Shown here piece after piece: positions 42,833-52,153 of a stretch of DNA of 64,000 nt. Every line of letters begins with the position of its first letter. Within the stretch, counting starts at the first letter, position 1. Source of the stretch: an uncultured Anaeromusa sp. (lineage in GTDB: Bacteria; Bacillota; Negativicutes; Anaeromusales; Anaeromusaceae); contig NZ_OY764902.1 of NCBI RefSeq assembly GCF_963668665.1, positions 310,001 to 374,000 of the forward strand, in the 5' to 3' direction. The position numbers were made by a program, and so were the translations under genes. The notes below the pieces were generated by a model. The model was given only the letters and a program-made list of their open reading frames with translations, was not told the DNA's origin and searched no databases.

Positions 42833-44836
42833 GTGAAAAAAGAAAATTTAGCAAGGCATAAGAAGCGGTTGTGGGCGTGTTTACTGCTGAGTTCGCTGTT
42901 GGTGGGCAGTGCGGCGCAGTCGGCTTGGGCGGCGGAAGCGTCTAAACCGGGTTCGGAGCCGAAAGCTGCGGTGGAGACCGAGGAGTTTGCCCTGGAAGAG
43001 GTGACCGTCACGGCGTTGCGTTATAAGTCCAAAAACTTGGAAACGCCAGCCGATGTCAGCAGCTACAGCCGGGAGCAGCTTAAAGCCACTGGAGCGACCA
43101 ATTTGGCGGATGCTTTGAAGTATTCCACCGGACTGATTTATAGCTCCATGGGGCCTCATGGGCAGTCTTGGGGAAATATGACCAGTAAAATCATTATTCG
43201 AGGCGTAGAAAGCGGCACCTTGGTTATGATGAACGGCGTTCCCATCAACATGAATGGGTATTATCATTTAGAGAGCATTCCGGTTGAACAGGTGGAGCGC
43301 GTAGAGGTGCTGAAGGGCGGCGGCTCCGTTCTTTATGGAAGTGAGGCGCTTGGGGGCATTATTAATATTATTACGCGCGAAAAAGTGCAAAACAGCGTTA
43401 CTATTTCTGGAGGCAATGACGGTCAAAGCCATAGTATGTCCTTGCAAGCCGGTAAGTCTAGCTTTAATGTTTCCTTCGGCAAAACCAATGAAAGCGGTGT
43501 GATGACAGATCCCAAGGCTAATGCTACCTATGGGGCTACCGGCGGCAGCTATTACACTGCTTTTGGGGACGCTACCAAAAACAATGTGAACTGGCATTAT
43601 AAATTTGATGATCATTTTTCCGCTAATTACTCCTATGGGAAAGATGACTATTCTGTACTATATAAAAAAGTTGGCGATGATTCGTTACTGCGTTCCAGCG
43701 ACTATATTGATGAATCGCATCGCCTGCAGTTGGCGTATGATAAGAACGGCTGGAGCAGCAAGGCGTTCTTTAATCGTCAACATGTGGATCAGCGAGGCAC
43801 CGAACCGGCTTTAGCGAATAAGCATGATTGGACAGATACCACGAATACCGTATATGGCATCGACACGCAAAAAACCTGGCAGGCCGGGGGGGCAACATGG
43901 CTTGCAGGAACGACGGTGCAGCGGGAATCGTACAATGATTTTGGGCAAACCTTGTCTGGCAATAAAGCGGCTAGAACGTTAAAAGCGCCCTATACCAACG
44001 GGCCGCATGACCGTAATCATTACGCGCTGTATATGCAATGGGATAAAGAACTGGGCAGTAAAAACCGCCTGATTATCGGCGCTCGCGAGGATGTTGTTAA
44101 AACAGGCGAAGGACAACGTTTTGATGCTCTTTCGCCGCAACTTCAGTTTTTACACCGCTTAGATGAAAATCGCTCACTGTATTTAAATGCCAGCAAATCT
44201 TTCCGCATGCCTAATTTTACCGCCTTATATAAAACTAGCAGCGACAATTTTATTTCCAATCCGGATTTGAAACCGGAAACAGGACTCAACCAGGAAGTAG
44301 GGTATAAATACGAAAAAGGAGACGTAAAGTGGAAGGTTGCGGCGTTTCGCTTGGAAGTTGACGATCAAATCACTTGGAAAAAAATAGTTTCAGGGGGCTC
44401 TACCTATTATGTAGCGCAAAATGTCTCAAAGTTTCGTAATAGCGGTATCGAAGCTAGCTATGATCATAAATTGAGTAAGCATTGGAGTTATTCTTTTGGA
44501 AGCAGTTTTGGTAATCCGGAACAGCAGGAAAGCGATGGCGGCGCTTGGACCAGGACGCTGGGACGCATGACCTTTAATGGCGCATTACACTATATGAGCG
44601 GCCCTTGGACGGCGGATTTGAGCGCGATGTATTATGGCGATCGTGTAGATAGTGATGGAGTGGATCGTAGTGCGATGATTCCTGTTTCTCTGCATGTAGG
44701 CTATAAATTGAAAGAAAATCGTACCCTGACCTTTGATGTGGACAATCTGCTCAACCGGCGTGATGTTACGACGAACAGCAGCGCCTACTATATGCCGGAA
44801 CGCTCGTTCCGTCTGGGCTTGACGGCTACTTTCTAA
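42833..44836 (+). CDS. Second TonB-dependent outer-membrane receptor
   Basis: 667 residues. A signal peptide ends near SAWAAEAS, a short acidic stretch and a TonB-box-like EEVTVTALRY follow, then a plug (IIIRGVESGTLVMMNGVPIN; VERVEVLKGGGSVLYGSEALGG) and a barrel ending in RLGLTATF. The GTG start has AGAGGAG 9 bases upstream. It is 96 bp after the ChlD-like gene and followed after 16 bp by the putative transporter gene, so it probably belongs to the riboswitch 6-7 operon. It is only loosely similar to the receptor at 11014, so the two may take different tetrapyrroles. Confidence 0.93.
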   Translation: MKKENLARHKKRLWACLLLSSLLVGSAAQSAWAAEASKPGSEPKAAVETEEFALEEVTVTALRYKSKNLETPADVSSYSREQLKATGATNLADALKYSTGLIYSSMGPHGQSWGNMTSKIIIRGVESGTLVMMNGVPINMNGYYHLESIPVEQVERVEVLKGGGSVLYGSEALGGIINIITREKVQNSVTISGGNDGQSHSMSLQAGKSSFNVSFGKTNESGVMTDPKANATYGATGGSYYTAFGDATKNNVNWHYKFDDHFSANYSYGKDDYSVLYKKVGDDSLLRSSDYIDESHRLQLAYDKNGWSSKAFFNRQHVDQRGTEPALANKHDWTDTTNTVYGIDTQKTWQAGGATWLAGTTVQRESYNDFGQTLSGNKAARTLKAPYTNGPHDRNHYALYMQWDKELGSKNRLIIGAREDVVKTGEGQRFDALSPQLQFLHRLDENRSLYLNASKSFRMPNFTALYKTSSDNFISNPDLKPETGLNQEVGYKYEKGDVKWKVAAFRLEVDDQITWKKIVSGGSTYYVAQNVSKFRNSGIEASYDHKLSKHWSYSFGSSFGNPEQQESDGGAWTRTLGRMTFNGALHYMSGPWTADLSAMYYGDRVDSDGVDRSAMIPVSLHVGYKLKENRTLTFDVDNLLNRRDVTTNSSAYYMPERSFRLGLTATF

Positions 44837-44852
44837 CGTGAATAGGTGAATG

Positions 44853-46508
44853 ATGAAATGTAAATGGAAACGAAGCAGAACGAGGCTTAGTATAGGTATT
44901 TTAACAGGGCTGCTTTTATTTGCTTTCAGTACAATGGCAGTTCAGGCGCAGGTGCGTTTGAACTGCCAATTTCCCTATGTGCTGGGAGCGGGAAAAGCGA
45001 AGGAAACCTTGCAGCCAGGGGAACGCGCTTATTTGCTGTTGTCTGTGGAAAATCTTGAAAGTGCGAAGGTGACGACTCCGTTACAGGTGGAGCTGCCTTC
45101 CTGTTTACAGCCTGACGAATGGGAGGGGCCATGGCAGCAGCAGGGAAATGTCTGGCGCACGGAAGTTCCTCTGGAAGAGGGCTTTGACCAAAAATTCTTC
45201 TGGCTGGGGGTAAAGGCAGCGGCTGACGCGCCGCAGGGACCGGCCGCAATTTACCTGGAGGCGGACGGGAATAGGCTGTCCAGGCAGATTGCGATTGCTT
45301 CCGGCGAGGGAGCAGGGGCTTCGTTAGAAATAACCGACGTGAATTTGCCGTTAGATCGGGATGGACACCGGGATGCGCGCAAGAAATCCCGCGCCGTTGT
45401 TCTTCGGGATCGGGAATGGGATTATTGGAAAAATTTATTGCAAGGAAAAGGCGCGTCCAATCAGGAAGTGGAAGCCATTCATCCTGTGACTCATGCAGCG
45501 CTGACGATCTCCAATCCCCGCGGTGTTCAAGGTCTGGGGCTTGTTACGCTGCAACTGGCGGATGTTCACACAGGTAATCCGCTGCCCGGCTTTTTCACGC
45601 CGGGAACCTCTGGCGAAGAGAAGGAAGGCGGCGCTATGGCAGGGGATGAAGATGGACTGCATGCCATGATTGCCTTAGACGGTTCGGGGCATCAGACCCT
45701 ATTGCTGCCAATCTATGCAGACGAAAGAAAGCTGCGCAATGGCGCGTATTTGCTGCAGGCGCAGATTACTATGCCAGACAGTGAGACCATCGTGTGGAGT
45801 GGACCGGTGGAAATGGTGAAACAGGACGCCAGAGCCGCCTGGGTCACTTTGGCAGCGGCGTTGCTGGTCATGGCGGCCTTTATTTGGGGCGCTTTTCGTC
45901 TCCGCCCCCTGCTGGCGTCGATGAAAACGCGTTGGCTGGCGACGGTGGCTCTTTTTGGAGCGGCCGCTTTTGCGGTGGTCAGCGTGCCTACTATTTTGTT
46001 CGGTGAAGTGCTGCATGTATTGCTGGGACCCTTTTCTTTCTTGGTAACCGGTTTGTTTTCCGGTATTGTCTTGTATATGCTGCTGGCGGCCTTGGCGGCG
46101 CTGATTCCAAGACCAGGCGTTTTGGCGCTGGCGCTATTGGTGCGGATGCTTTTAGGCATGTTGGCGTTTGGCCAGATGTCGCCTATCAGCTTTTTATCTT
46201 TTGGTATGCATGCGCTCTTGCTGGAAACCTTCTTTTACGGCGCTGGATTGTATCGCTATCTGGAACAAGTGAAAGGCGGAGCGCCTTTCCAGGTCAGAAA
46301 GGCGGTGGAAATTGCTGTCGCCTGCGCTGTAGCCGATGGCGCAGCGACGTATGTAAGTTTGCAGGCCATGTGTCTTTTATATCGCTTGTTTTATGCTGAA
46401 TGGTATATTGCGCTGCTGGTTGGCGTAAATGGTTTACTGTATACGGCGATTGGCGCCTGGAGCGGTATTCGTTTAGGACGGAAATTGATTCGCGTGGGAG
46501 GAGATTAA
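44853..46508 (+). CDS. Membrane protein with large extracytoplasmic domain and ECF S-component-like membrane part
   Basis: 551 residues. A signal peptide ends near MAVQAQV. Residues ~30-325 are predicted outside the inner membrane and have beta-rich, Ig-like character; the stretch LPLDRDGHRD looks like a metal-binding loop. From ~330 to the end there are about seven hydrophobic segments, including a small-residue-rich core like ECF substrate-binding (S) proteins. Directly downstream are a fused ECF ATPase and EcfT, so it is probably the S component, unusually joined to its own capture domain. ATG 44853 is preferred over 44850 by spacing to AGGTGA. Ligand unknown. Confidence 0.72.
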   Translation: MKCKWKRSRTRLSIGILTGLLLFAFSTMAVQAQVRLNCQFPYVLGAGKAKETLQPGERAYLLLSVENLESAKVTTPLQVELPSCLQPDEWEGPWQQQGNVWRTEVPLEEGFDQKFFWLGVKAAADAPQGPAAIYLEADGNRLSRQIAIASGEGAGASLEITDVNLPLDRDGHRDARKKSRAVVLRDREWDYWKNLLQGKGASNQEVEAIHPVTHAALTISNPRGVQGLGLVTLQLADVHTGNPLPGFFTPGTSGEEKEGGAMAGDEDGLHAMIALDGSGHQTLLLPIYADERKLRNGAYLLQAQITMPDSETIVWSGPVEMVKQDARAAWVTLAAALLVMAAFIWGAFRLRPLLASMKTRWLATVALFGAAAFAVVSVPTILFGEVLHVLLGPFSFLVTGLFSGIVLYMLLAALAALIPRPGVLALALLVRMLLGMLAFGQMSPISFLSFGMHALLLETFFYGAGLYRYLEQVKGGAPFQVRKAVEIAVACAVADGAATYVSLQAMCLLYRLFYAEWYIALLVGVNGLLYTAIGAWSGIRLGRKLIRVGGD

Positions 46509-46511
46509 ACG

Positions 46512-48212
46512 ATGAAGCCGTTGCTTCGCTTAGAGCATGTTACTTATACCTACCCGCGGCGCAATAAGCCCAGCCTAGAGGACATTAATCTGGAAGTTCA
46601 CGCAGGGGAGCTGCTGCTGTTAGCCGGAGAAACCGGCTGCGGCAAAAGTACGCTGCTCCAAGTGCTTAATGGCCTCGTGCCGCAAGAGAGCGGCGGCAGG
46701 CTGCAGGGCAAGGTATTCTTGGATGGACAAGAGGTAAGCGAATGGAGCGTAGGCGAACGAAGCCAGCTCGTAGGCATGGTGTTTCAGTCTCCCGATGATC
46801 AGCTGATTTCTTCGTCAGTACAGGAAGAAGCGGCATTTTTCCTGGAAAACCTGGGCGTTGGTTTTGAGGCGGCGGCTTTAGAAGCGTCAAAAGCATTGCT
46901 GCAGGTGGGGTTGGAGGGACTAGAAAAGCGCAGCGTACATGCTTTGTCCGGCGGTCAAAAGCAGCGTTTGGCTGTGGCTTCCGTACTGGCGGCGCAGCCG
47001 CGAATTTTGGCCTTGGATGAACCAATCAGTCAGCTTGACCCGCAGGGAGCGACGGAGCTGCTGGAGGTACTACAGGCGCTTTTGCGACGCCGCAATACCG
47101 CGATGGTGCTGGTGGAGCATCGTCTGCATGAAGCCTTGCCTTTATGTACTCATATTGCCATGATGCAAGAGGGAAGAATCGTTTGGCAAGGCACGAGGGA
47201 GGAAGCGCTGTTGGAGGCGGAACGTTTTGACCGCTATGGACTGCGCTTGCCCCAAACGGTGGATGTTTGCCGCAATTTAGGCGTTTCGGCTGTGCTGGAA
47301 GTAGAAGAAGCGGTGCGATGCATTCAAGAAGCATACCCCCTGAAAGCTGGGGGGGAGACCTTTCCACCGCCAGCGCCTGCGGAAAAAGAGACTTTGCCGG
47401 CAGTAGAAGCCAAAGCCCTTTCTTACCGTTATAGCCGTCGTCAAAGCTTTGTATTACAGGATTTGAATCTGCAAATTGACAAGGGTGAATTTGTGGCGCT
47501 TATGGGCTGCAATGGAGCGGGAAAGTCGACGCTGCTGCACCTGATAGCCGGTTTGCAGGCTCCCGCTGAGGGGGGGATTCTGATTCAACGCAAGGCACCG
47601 CGGGTAGGCGAAGGCCTTGTAGGGATGGTGCTGCAAAATCCGGATTTTATGCTGCTCGAAGAAACGGTGCGAGCGGAAGTGGCGGGGCCTTCCGGGAAGC
47701 TTTCGACATGGCAGCAGCGAATGCTTGCTAGACTGGGCTTGACGGGGCTGGAAGAAGAATTTCCTTTGGCCTTGAGCAAAGGGCAGCGTCTGCGGGTAGC
47801 TCTGGCGGCAGTGCTGGGGCGTGAACCGGCGGTGCTGCTTTTGGATGAGCCAACAACCGGGCAGGATATTGCCCATATTCGGGATATTGTTTTACTGCTT
47901 CAAGAGTATGCGGCCGGCGGCGGTACGGTTATTCTATGCACCCATGACACGGAAGCGGCCGCTTGTTTTGCGCAGCGCGTAGTGGTGCTGAATGAAGGAA
48001 AAGTGTTTTTAGATGGTACGCCTGCTGCTGTTTTTAGTCAGCCTCTGATTGCGTCTGCCGGTCTGCGCGCTCCGGCGGCGCTGCTTTTGGCGCAGGAATT
48101 GTATGGCGGCAAGCATGTGACGGTAGAGGAGGTGGTGGCGCATGTACGACAGTCAAATATGGGAAGCGACGCCGGGGCAAACGCTGCTGCACCGACTAGA
48201 TGCCAGAGTTAA
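46512..48212 (+). CDS. Fused ECF-transporter ATPase (two EcfA domains)
   Basis: 566 residues comprising two ABC ATPase domains. Domain 1 has Walker A AGETGCGKST (about 38-47), signature LSGGQKQRL and LALDEPISQLDP. Domain 2 has Walker A GCNGAGKST (about 330), signature LSKGQRLRV and LLLDEPTTGQD. This is the arrangement of EcfA-EcfA' fused in one chain. It drives the T/S membrane parts encoded on either side. It starts 3 bp after the S-like gene and overlaps EcfT by 71 bp. Confidence 0.93.
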   Translation: MKPLLRLEHVTYTYPRRNKPSLEDINLEVHAGELLLLAGETGCGKSTLLQVLNGLVPQESGGRLQGKVFLDGQEVSEWSVGERSQLVGMVFQSPDDQLISSSVQEEAAFFLENLGVGFEAAALEASKALLQVGLEGLEKRSVHALSGGQKQRLAVASVLAAQPRILALDEPISQLDPQGATELLEVLQALLRRRNTAMVLVEHRLHEALPLCTHIAMMQEGRIVWQGTREEALLEAERFDRYGLRLPQTVDVCRNLGVSAVLEVEEAVRCIQEAYPLKAGGETFPPPAPAEKETLPAVEAKALSYRYSRRQSFVLQDLNLQIDKGEFVALMGCNGAGKSTLLHLIAGLQAPAEGGILIQRKAPRVGEGLVGMVLQNPDFMLLEETVRAEVAGPSGKLSTWQQRMLARLGLTGLEEEFPLALSKGQRLRVALAAVLGREPAVLLLDEPTTGQDIAHIRDIVLLLQEYAAGGGTVILCTHDTEAAACFAQRVVVLNEGKVFLDGTPAAVFSQPLIASAGLRAPAALLLAQELYGGKHVTVEEVVAHVRQSNMGSDAGANAAAPTRCQS

Positions 48213-49029
48213 ACTCTGTTTCTTAGGCTGCTGCGCTCTTTTTGTGATTGTTGTGGAAAGCGGCAAATCTTTGTTTTGCTTGTTTTCTTTTATTCTATGT
48301 CTTCACGGAATGGCACGCATGTCCTTAGAAAGGTGGAAGCTTTTATCTCTCTTTGTCCTTTTGGGCATGTGGGGGACGATGATGAGCCAAGCTTTGTTTT
48401 ACAATCAAGAACCGCGCACCATCTTAGCTTGCCTTGTGCCGCCATTGACTCCACTTGTTGGCGCCCTTACGGGAGGCGTGTTTGTATATCGGGAAGGCCT
48501 TGAATATGGCGCTGTGCAAGCGTTGCGGTCCGGCAGCATGATGGCGGCAGGGCTTCTTTTGGTTTGGACTTCAGATTCCCGCAGCCTTTTGCGCAGTTTA
48601 ATGGCCTGGAAGCTTCCTTATGAGCTTTCGTTTATGCTGACAACGGGCTTGCGTTTTCTGCCGGTTTTGTTTCAGGAAACGGCGATTGTTTTAACGGCGC
48701 AGCGGCTGCAGGGAGAAGGCGTGCTGCGCTGGTGGCGGCCTGATGAAATAGTGCCGTTAGCCAGAAAAACGCTGTTTCCGATTTTGGCGAGAACCCTGCG
48801 GCGAGCGGCTACGCTGGCTGCTTCGGCAGAAAGCCGGGGCTTCGGGCGCAAACAGCGTCTTAAGGTAACGCTGCCGCTTCCCAAATGGCAAAAGCGGTTT
48901 TGCTTGTTACTGCTCTTTTTGATGGTTCTGTTGGTTGCTTTCAAAACACTGTCCTTGCTGGCTTTCTATGGGGTTTACTATTGTTCCTGGTGCCAGCCGT
49001 TGTATGATGGCATGAAAGGATGGCTATAA
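48142..49029 (+). CDS. ecfT: ECF-transporter transmembrane component EcfT
   Basis: 295 residues, CbiQ/EcfT family, about five membrane spans. The coupling-helix region near the C-terminal half has AAESRGFG (here AASAESRGFGRKQ), the motif that docks onto the ATPases, and HRLDARVKL near the N terminus is also family-typical. The start lies inside the ATPase gene (GAGGAGGTGG about 6 bases upstream of ATG), which supports coupled synthesis. With its neighbours it forms a complete ECF importer next to a TonB receptor. Confidence 0.92.
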   Translation: MYDSQIWEATPGQTLLHRLDARVKLCFLGCCALFVIVVESGKSLFCLFSFILCLHGMARMSLERWKLLSLFVLLGMWGTMMSQALFYNQEPRTILACLVPPLTPLVGALTGGVFVYREGLEYGAVQALRSGSMMAAGLLLVWTSDSRSLLRSLMAWKLPYELSFMLTTGLRFLPVLFQETAIVLTAQRLQGEGVLRWWRPDEIVPLARKTLFPILARTLRRAATLAASAESRGFGRKQRLKVTLPLPKWQKRFCLLLLFLMVLLVAFKTLSLLAFYGVYYCSWCQPLYDGMKGWL

Positions 49030-49033
49030 CGGT

Positions 49034-50470
49034 ATGAATGACAGGTGGCGCGAAAAAGTTAAAGCAGCGGTGATCATTGCGCTGCTGTTTATAACCGTAT
49101 TCTTTTTGGGACGATACATCTTTCAGCAAGCAGGCGACGGAACTAATAAGGACAGCTTTCTTAAGACAAGCACTGGCTTATATCAGGTAGTGGCGGAAGT
49201 TCCCTTGGGGCAGGTGGAAGTGTACAATTACCAGCGCATGGGCTTTACAAAAGGATTTTTATGCTTTTCTCCGGACGGGGCCGCTTTGGCGGTTGGTACG
49301 GAAAACAGCGAGCTTCTTGTGCTGGAGAGTGAGGTGGGAAAGCTAAAGTGGCGCAAGCGCAGTGGCAACGGAAAGGTCAGCGCCCTCGCTTTTAGTCGGG
49401 ATGGGCGACGCCTATATGTCGGAGAAAACGGTCCTCAAGCAGATTTGATTTGCTTGGACGCGCAAACAGGTGAGGAGCTTTGGCGTCGTGGTTCTGTTAA
49501 AGAACTGGGTTCTGGATTGAACGACAAAACCTACCCTGGAATTGTCTGCATTCGGGAGTCAGACGCCGGGATTGTATATGCGGCGGGGCAGCGAACGATA
49601 CGTTCTGCGGAAAGGTATGAGTATCGAGGGCGTTTATATGCGTACACGCCGGAGGGCGCTTTGGCGGGAAAATTTCCGCAAGAGCGTAATTTGGACGCTT
49701 GGGTAGGCTGGATGAGCGTTTCTGCGCAGGGACAGGTGTTTTTCGGGACGGCCAATTGGGATGCTAAGCTGCAGTGCCGGGATAATCAATCCATCTATAA
49801 ATTGGACGAGGGTCTGCGACAAGTATTGTGGAGCGTGGCTATGGCGCCGGTTCCTCCTTACGAAAGAACTACGCTGCGCTCCAGTCCGGAAGTGACCGAG
49901 GATGGAAAGTGGGTAGTTTCGTTTGCCAGTGACGGCAGGGCTTTTTTGCATCGAGGTGAAGACGGAATGCTTGTTTGGCAAAGAACGCTGAGTCGACCGG
50001 AGCTTGTAAATGGGATCTATGTTAACGCGACAGGGCTGTATGCGCAGGCAACGGCAGACCGCTTGGTATTTACAACTGGCAATACCTATAACCGGGCTAA
50101 TTGGCAGATGACTACGCCCATGGAGCATCCTAGCTCTAATTGCGTCTTTTTGTTTGATTATCAAGGACGGCTGATCGAAAAAAAAGAGCTGGGCGGCATG
50201 GCGGAGCAATTGGCGTTATCCGAAGGGGCTGCGGCGGTGGCGGTGGGACGAAATAGCCGCACGAAAAATGCGGCTGTGCATGGCTTAACCTTGCTTTCTC
50301 TTCGCGACGGAAGCGTGCTTGATCGCTTGGCTTTGGAAGGGCCTTGCGCAGGAGCGGCAATTAGCAAGGATGGACGCTTTGCAGCTGCCGTGGAAGCGCC
50401 CCTGCAATTGGATGATGGAACGATTATGGGAGAATATAGGCTGGTGGTCATAGGGAGAACAGTGCAGTAA
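49034..50470 (+). CDS. Membrane-anchored PQQ/WD-like beta-propeller protein
   Basis: 478 residues with one N-terminal membrane span (AVIIALLFITVFFLGRYIF), the rest extracytoplasmic. Blade repeats are visible: FSPDGAALAVGTENSELLVL, FSRDGRRLYVGENGPQADLI, LDAQTGEELWRRG, VSFASDGRAFLHRGEDGMLVW. No quinone-binding or catalytic residues stand out, so it is better seen as a binding or scaffold propeller. It follows EcfT by 4 bp and is probably the last gene of the transport block. It may hand a ligand from the receptor to the ECF system, but that is inference from position alone. Confidence 0.78.
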   Translation: MNDRWREKVKAAVIIALLFITVFFLGRYIFQQAGDGTNKDSFLKTSTGLYQVVAEVPLGQVEVYNYQRMGFTKGFLCFSPDGAALAVGTENSELLVLESEVGKLKWRKRSGNGKVSALAFSRDGRRLYVGENGPQADLICLDAQTGEELWRRGSVKELGSGLNDKTYPGIVCIRESDAGIVYAAGQRTIRSAERYEYRGRLYAYTPEGALAGKFPQERNLDAWVGWMSVSAQGQVFFGTANWDAKLQCRDNQSIYKLDEGLRQVLWSVAMAPVPPYERTTLRSSPEVTEDGKWVVSFASDGRAFLHRGEDGMLVWQRTLSRPELVNGIYVNATGLYAQATADRLVFTTGNTYNRANWQMTTPMEHPSSNCVFLFDYQGRLIEKKELGGMAEQLALSEGAAAVAVGRNSRTKNAAVHGLTLLSLRDGSVLDRLALEGPCAGAAISKDGRFAAAVEAPLQLDDGTIMGEYRLVVIGRTVQ

Positions 50471-50472
50471 TA

Positions 50473-50481
50473 TGATATAAT
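50473..50481 (+). promoter_or_regulatory. Extended -10 promoter
   Basis: TGATATAAT (TGnTATAAT) 25-30 bases before the rhodanese-like gene; no good -35. It would separate this gene from the transport operon. Confidence 0.45.
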
Positions 50482-50505
50482 AAGAAATAAATTTCAAAAA
50501 GGTAA

Positions 50506-50925
50506 GTGAAATGTGCTGTGAAGAAACATATTATTTGCTTTTTGGCGTTCTTCCTTTTTACGGTTTCCGCTGCTGCACAAGAAGACGAGGTGCGGTTTAT
50601 TGATGTTGATCAGTATTTGGCGGCTAAGGACAATGTAATGCTTCTTGACGTACGTTCCGTAAAAAGCCGAAGCCTGAGCCGGCAAGAAATACCAGGCGAA
50701 ACTTGGCTCAATCCGAAAAACGAGGAAGCTTTGGAATCGTTTTTGAAGACGGCTGATACGGAAAAAGCCTATGTTATCTTTTGTTCTTGCCCGGAAGATA
50801 AATACAGCATACGCATTGCCCAGGTCTTGGCAGACTGCAATTTTGAGAAGGTTTTTGTCTTGAAGGACGGCTGGGACGCTTTACGAAGAGAAGAGGATAT
50901 TGAAAAGGTGAATATCGAGCAATAA
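50506..50925 (+). CDS. Exported rhodanese-like protein
   Basis: 139 residues: signal peptide ending near VSAAAQED, then a rhodanese domain (RFIDVDQYLAAKDNVMLLDVRS, VIFCSCPEDKYSIRIAQVL, VFVLKDGWDALR). The active-site loop begins with Cys (FCSCPEDKYS), compatible with sulfur transfer or thiol binding in the periplasm. The GTG at 50506 has a poorly spaced ribosome-binding site (AAAGGT); the GTG at 50518 is an alternative that keeps the signal peptide. Function in vivo unknown. Confidence 0.8.
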   Translation: MKCAVKKHIICFLAFFLFTVSAAAQEDEVRFIDVDQYLAAKDNVMLLDVRSVKSRSLSRQEIPGETWLNPKNEEALESFLKTADTEKAYVIFCSCPEDKYSIRIAQVLADCNFEKVFVLKDGWDALRREEDIEKVNIEQ

Positions 50926-50954
50926 GAAGTATAGGAAGAGAGGGAGCTGAAACG

Positions 50955-51431
50955 ATGCAAGTAAGCCCAATCGGCATTGTCCATTCTACTTTTTGTGAGC
51001 CCGAAGGAACGCCCATTCAAGCGGCAGCCTCCATTGGCAGCAAGGCTATTATCGAAGTATATGATGAGTATATGGAAGGGTTAAAAGATATAGACGGCTT
51101 TTCTCATTTGATTTTGCTATATCACTTTCATCAAATAAAGAAGGCGAAATTAACTGTAAAGCCGTTTTTAGATGATCATACGCACGGGATTTTTGCTACG
51201 CGTTCGCCCGCGAGACCGAATCCTATCGGCTTTTCGGTTGTTCGTCTCAAGATGGTTGACGAAAACCTTCTTTATGTTGAAGATGTTGATATTTTGGATC
51301 AAACTCCTGTATTGGATATAAAGCCTTATATAGGTGAATTTGATCATAGAATAACTGAAAAAATCGGCTGGTTTCAAAAATCCATACATAAAATGCATGA
51401 GGTAAAAGATGACGGACGGTTTAAGGGCTAA
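50955..51431 (+). CDS. trmO: TrmO/TsaA-family tRNA methyltransferase
   Basis: 158 residues of the TsaA/YaeB/VirR-like family. Known members (TrmO) methylate N6 of threonylcarbamoyl-adenosine 37 in some tRNAs using SAM. Family blocks: VSPIGIVHSTF, GLKDIDGFSHLILLYHF and the highly conserved TRSPARPNPIGFSVVRL. GAGGGAGCTGAAACG precedes the ATG. In many anaerobes stand-alone copies sit near molybdenum or metal genes, so a different small-molecule role is also possible. A weak hairpin follows near 51475-51500. Confidence 0.88.
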   Translation: MQVSPIGIVHSTFCEPEGTPIQAAASIGSKAIIEVYDEYMEGLKDIDGFSHLILLYHFHQIKKAKLTVKPFLDDHTHGIFATRSPARPNPIGFSVVRLKMVDENLLYVEDVDILDQTPVLDIKPYIGEFDHRITEKIGWFQKSIHKMHEVKDDGRFKG

Positions 51432-51579
51432 ATCCGCATTTTGACTGCAGGGCAAATCGCCATAAGGAGATCTAGAGAAACACTAGCTAGGTTTCTTTAT
51501 GACGATTTTGTATTTCGTGGCCTGAATTTGAATGATAGTTTTAACTTTGTGATCAAATTCAATGCTGCTATTGTGCATA

Positions 51580-51607
51580 TTGGCCTAAAAAATAGTTTAT
51601 TTATAAT
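51580..51607 (+). promoter_or_regulatory. Possible promoter of the cupin gene
   Basis: TTGGCC, 16-base spacer, TATAAT. The 277 bp between trmO and the cupin otherwise show only a weak hairpin. Confidence 0.35.
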
Positions 51608-51708
51608 AAAATTCATGCAGGCGTACAAAGGCAATGGGTGTAGAAAGAGAGAAAATATAAGCTAAATTGCTTAGCAGGAGCAACAAAAAAGAGTAGGAGT
51701 GAGCAAGC

Positions 51709-52053
51709 ATGATTTCTCATATTGACAACGTGAACGCAGTGGCCATGAAGATTCCCGGGGCGGAAAAAGCATGGAAAAAAGTATGTATTTCCCCGCAAGA
51801 AGGTTGGGAAGGCTATGTAATGCGAGTGTTTGAACTGGAACCAGGCGGGAACACGCCGGAGCATACGCATCCGTGGCCGCATATCAATTATTTTCTGCAA
51901 GGAGAAGGGACCGTTTATTTGGACGGAACGGCTCATGAGGTGAAAGCCGGTTCTTTTGCTTATATCCCTTCTAATGCGCTGCATAAGATGATCAATCGAG
52001 GCGAAGACGTATTTCGCTTCATTTGCATTGTACCTGAAGAGGGAGAAGGCTGA
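51709..52053 (+). CDS. Single-domain cupin protein
   Basis: 114 residues, one cupin fold. The first motif GGNTPEHTHPWPHINYFLQGEG supplies His residues and a Glu/Gln for a metal site. The second motif is GSFAYIPSNALHKMIN with a conserved His. Such proteins bind small ligands or act as isomerases or dioxygenases; here no partner gene indicates the substrate. AGGAGTGAG lies just before the ATG. It converges on the FMN reductase gene across a shared terminator. Confidence 0.85.
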   Translation: MISHIDNVNAVAMKIPGAEKAWKKVCISPQEGWEGYVMRVFELEPGGNTPEHTHPWPHINYFLQGEGTVYLDGTAHEVKAGSFAYIPSNALHKMINRGEDVFRFICIVPEEGEG

Positions 52054-52092
52054 AGGTAAGGTGCGGTATATAAAATAATGAAATTTGAGTGC

Positions 52093-52134
52093 AAAACGGT
52101 ACGGATCCTTTAGAGGAAACGTACCGTTTTGTTT
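52093..52134 (+). terminator. Bidirectional terminator between cupin and FMN reductase genes
   Basis: AAAACGGTACG / CGTACCGTTTT with a 20-base loop that can partly pair, T-tract on both strands. Confidence 0.82.
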
Positions 52135-52153
52135 AGGTAACTGGTTTTCTAGC

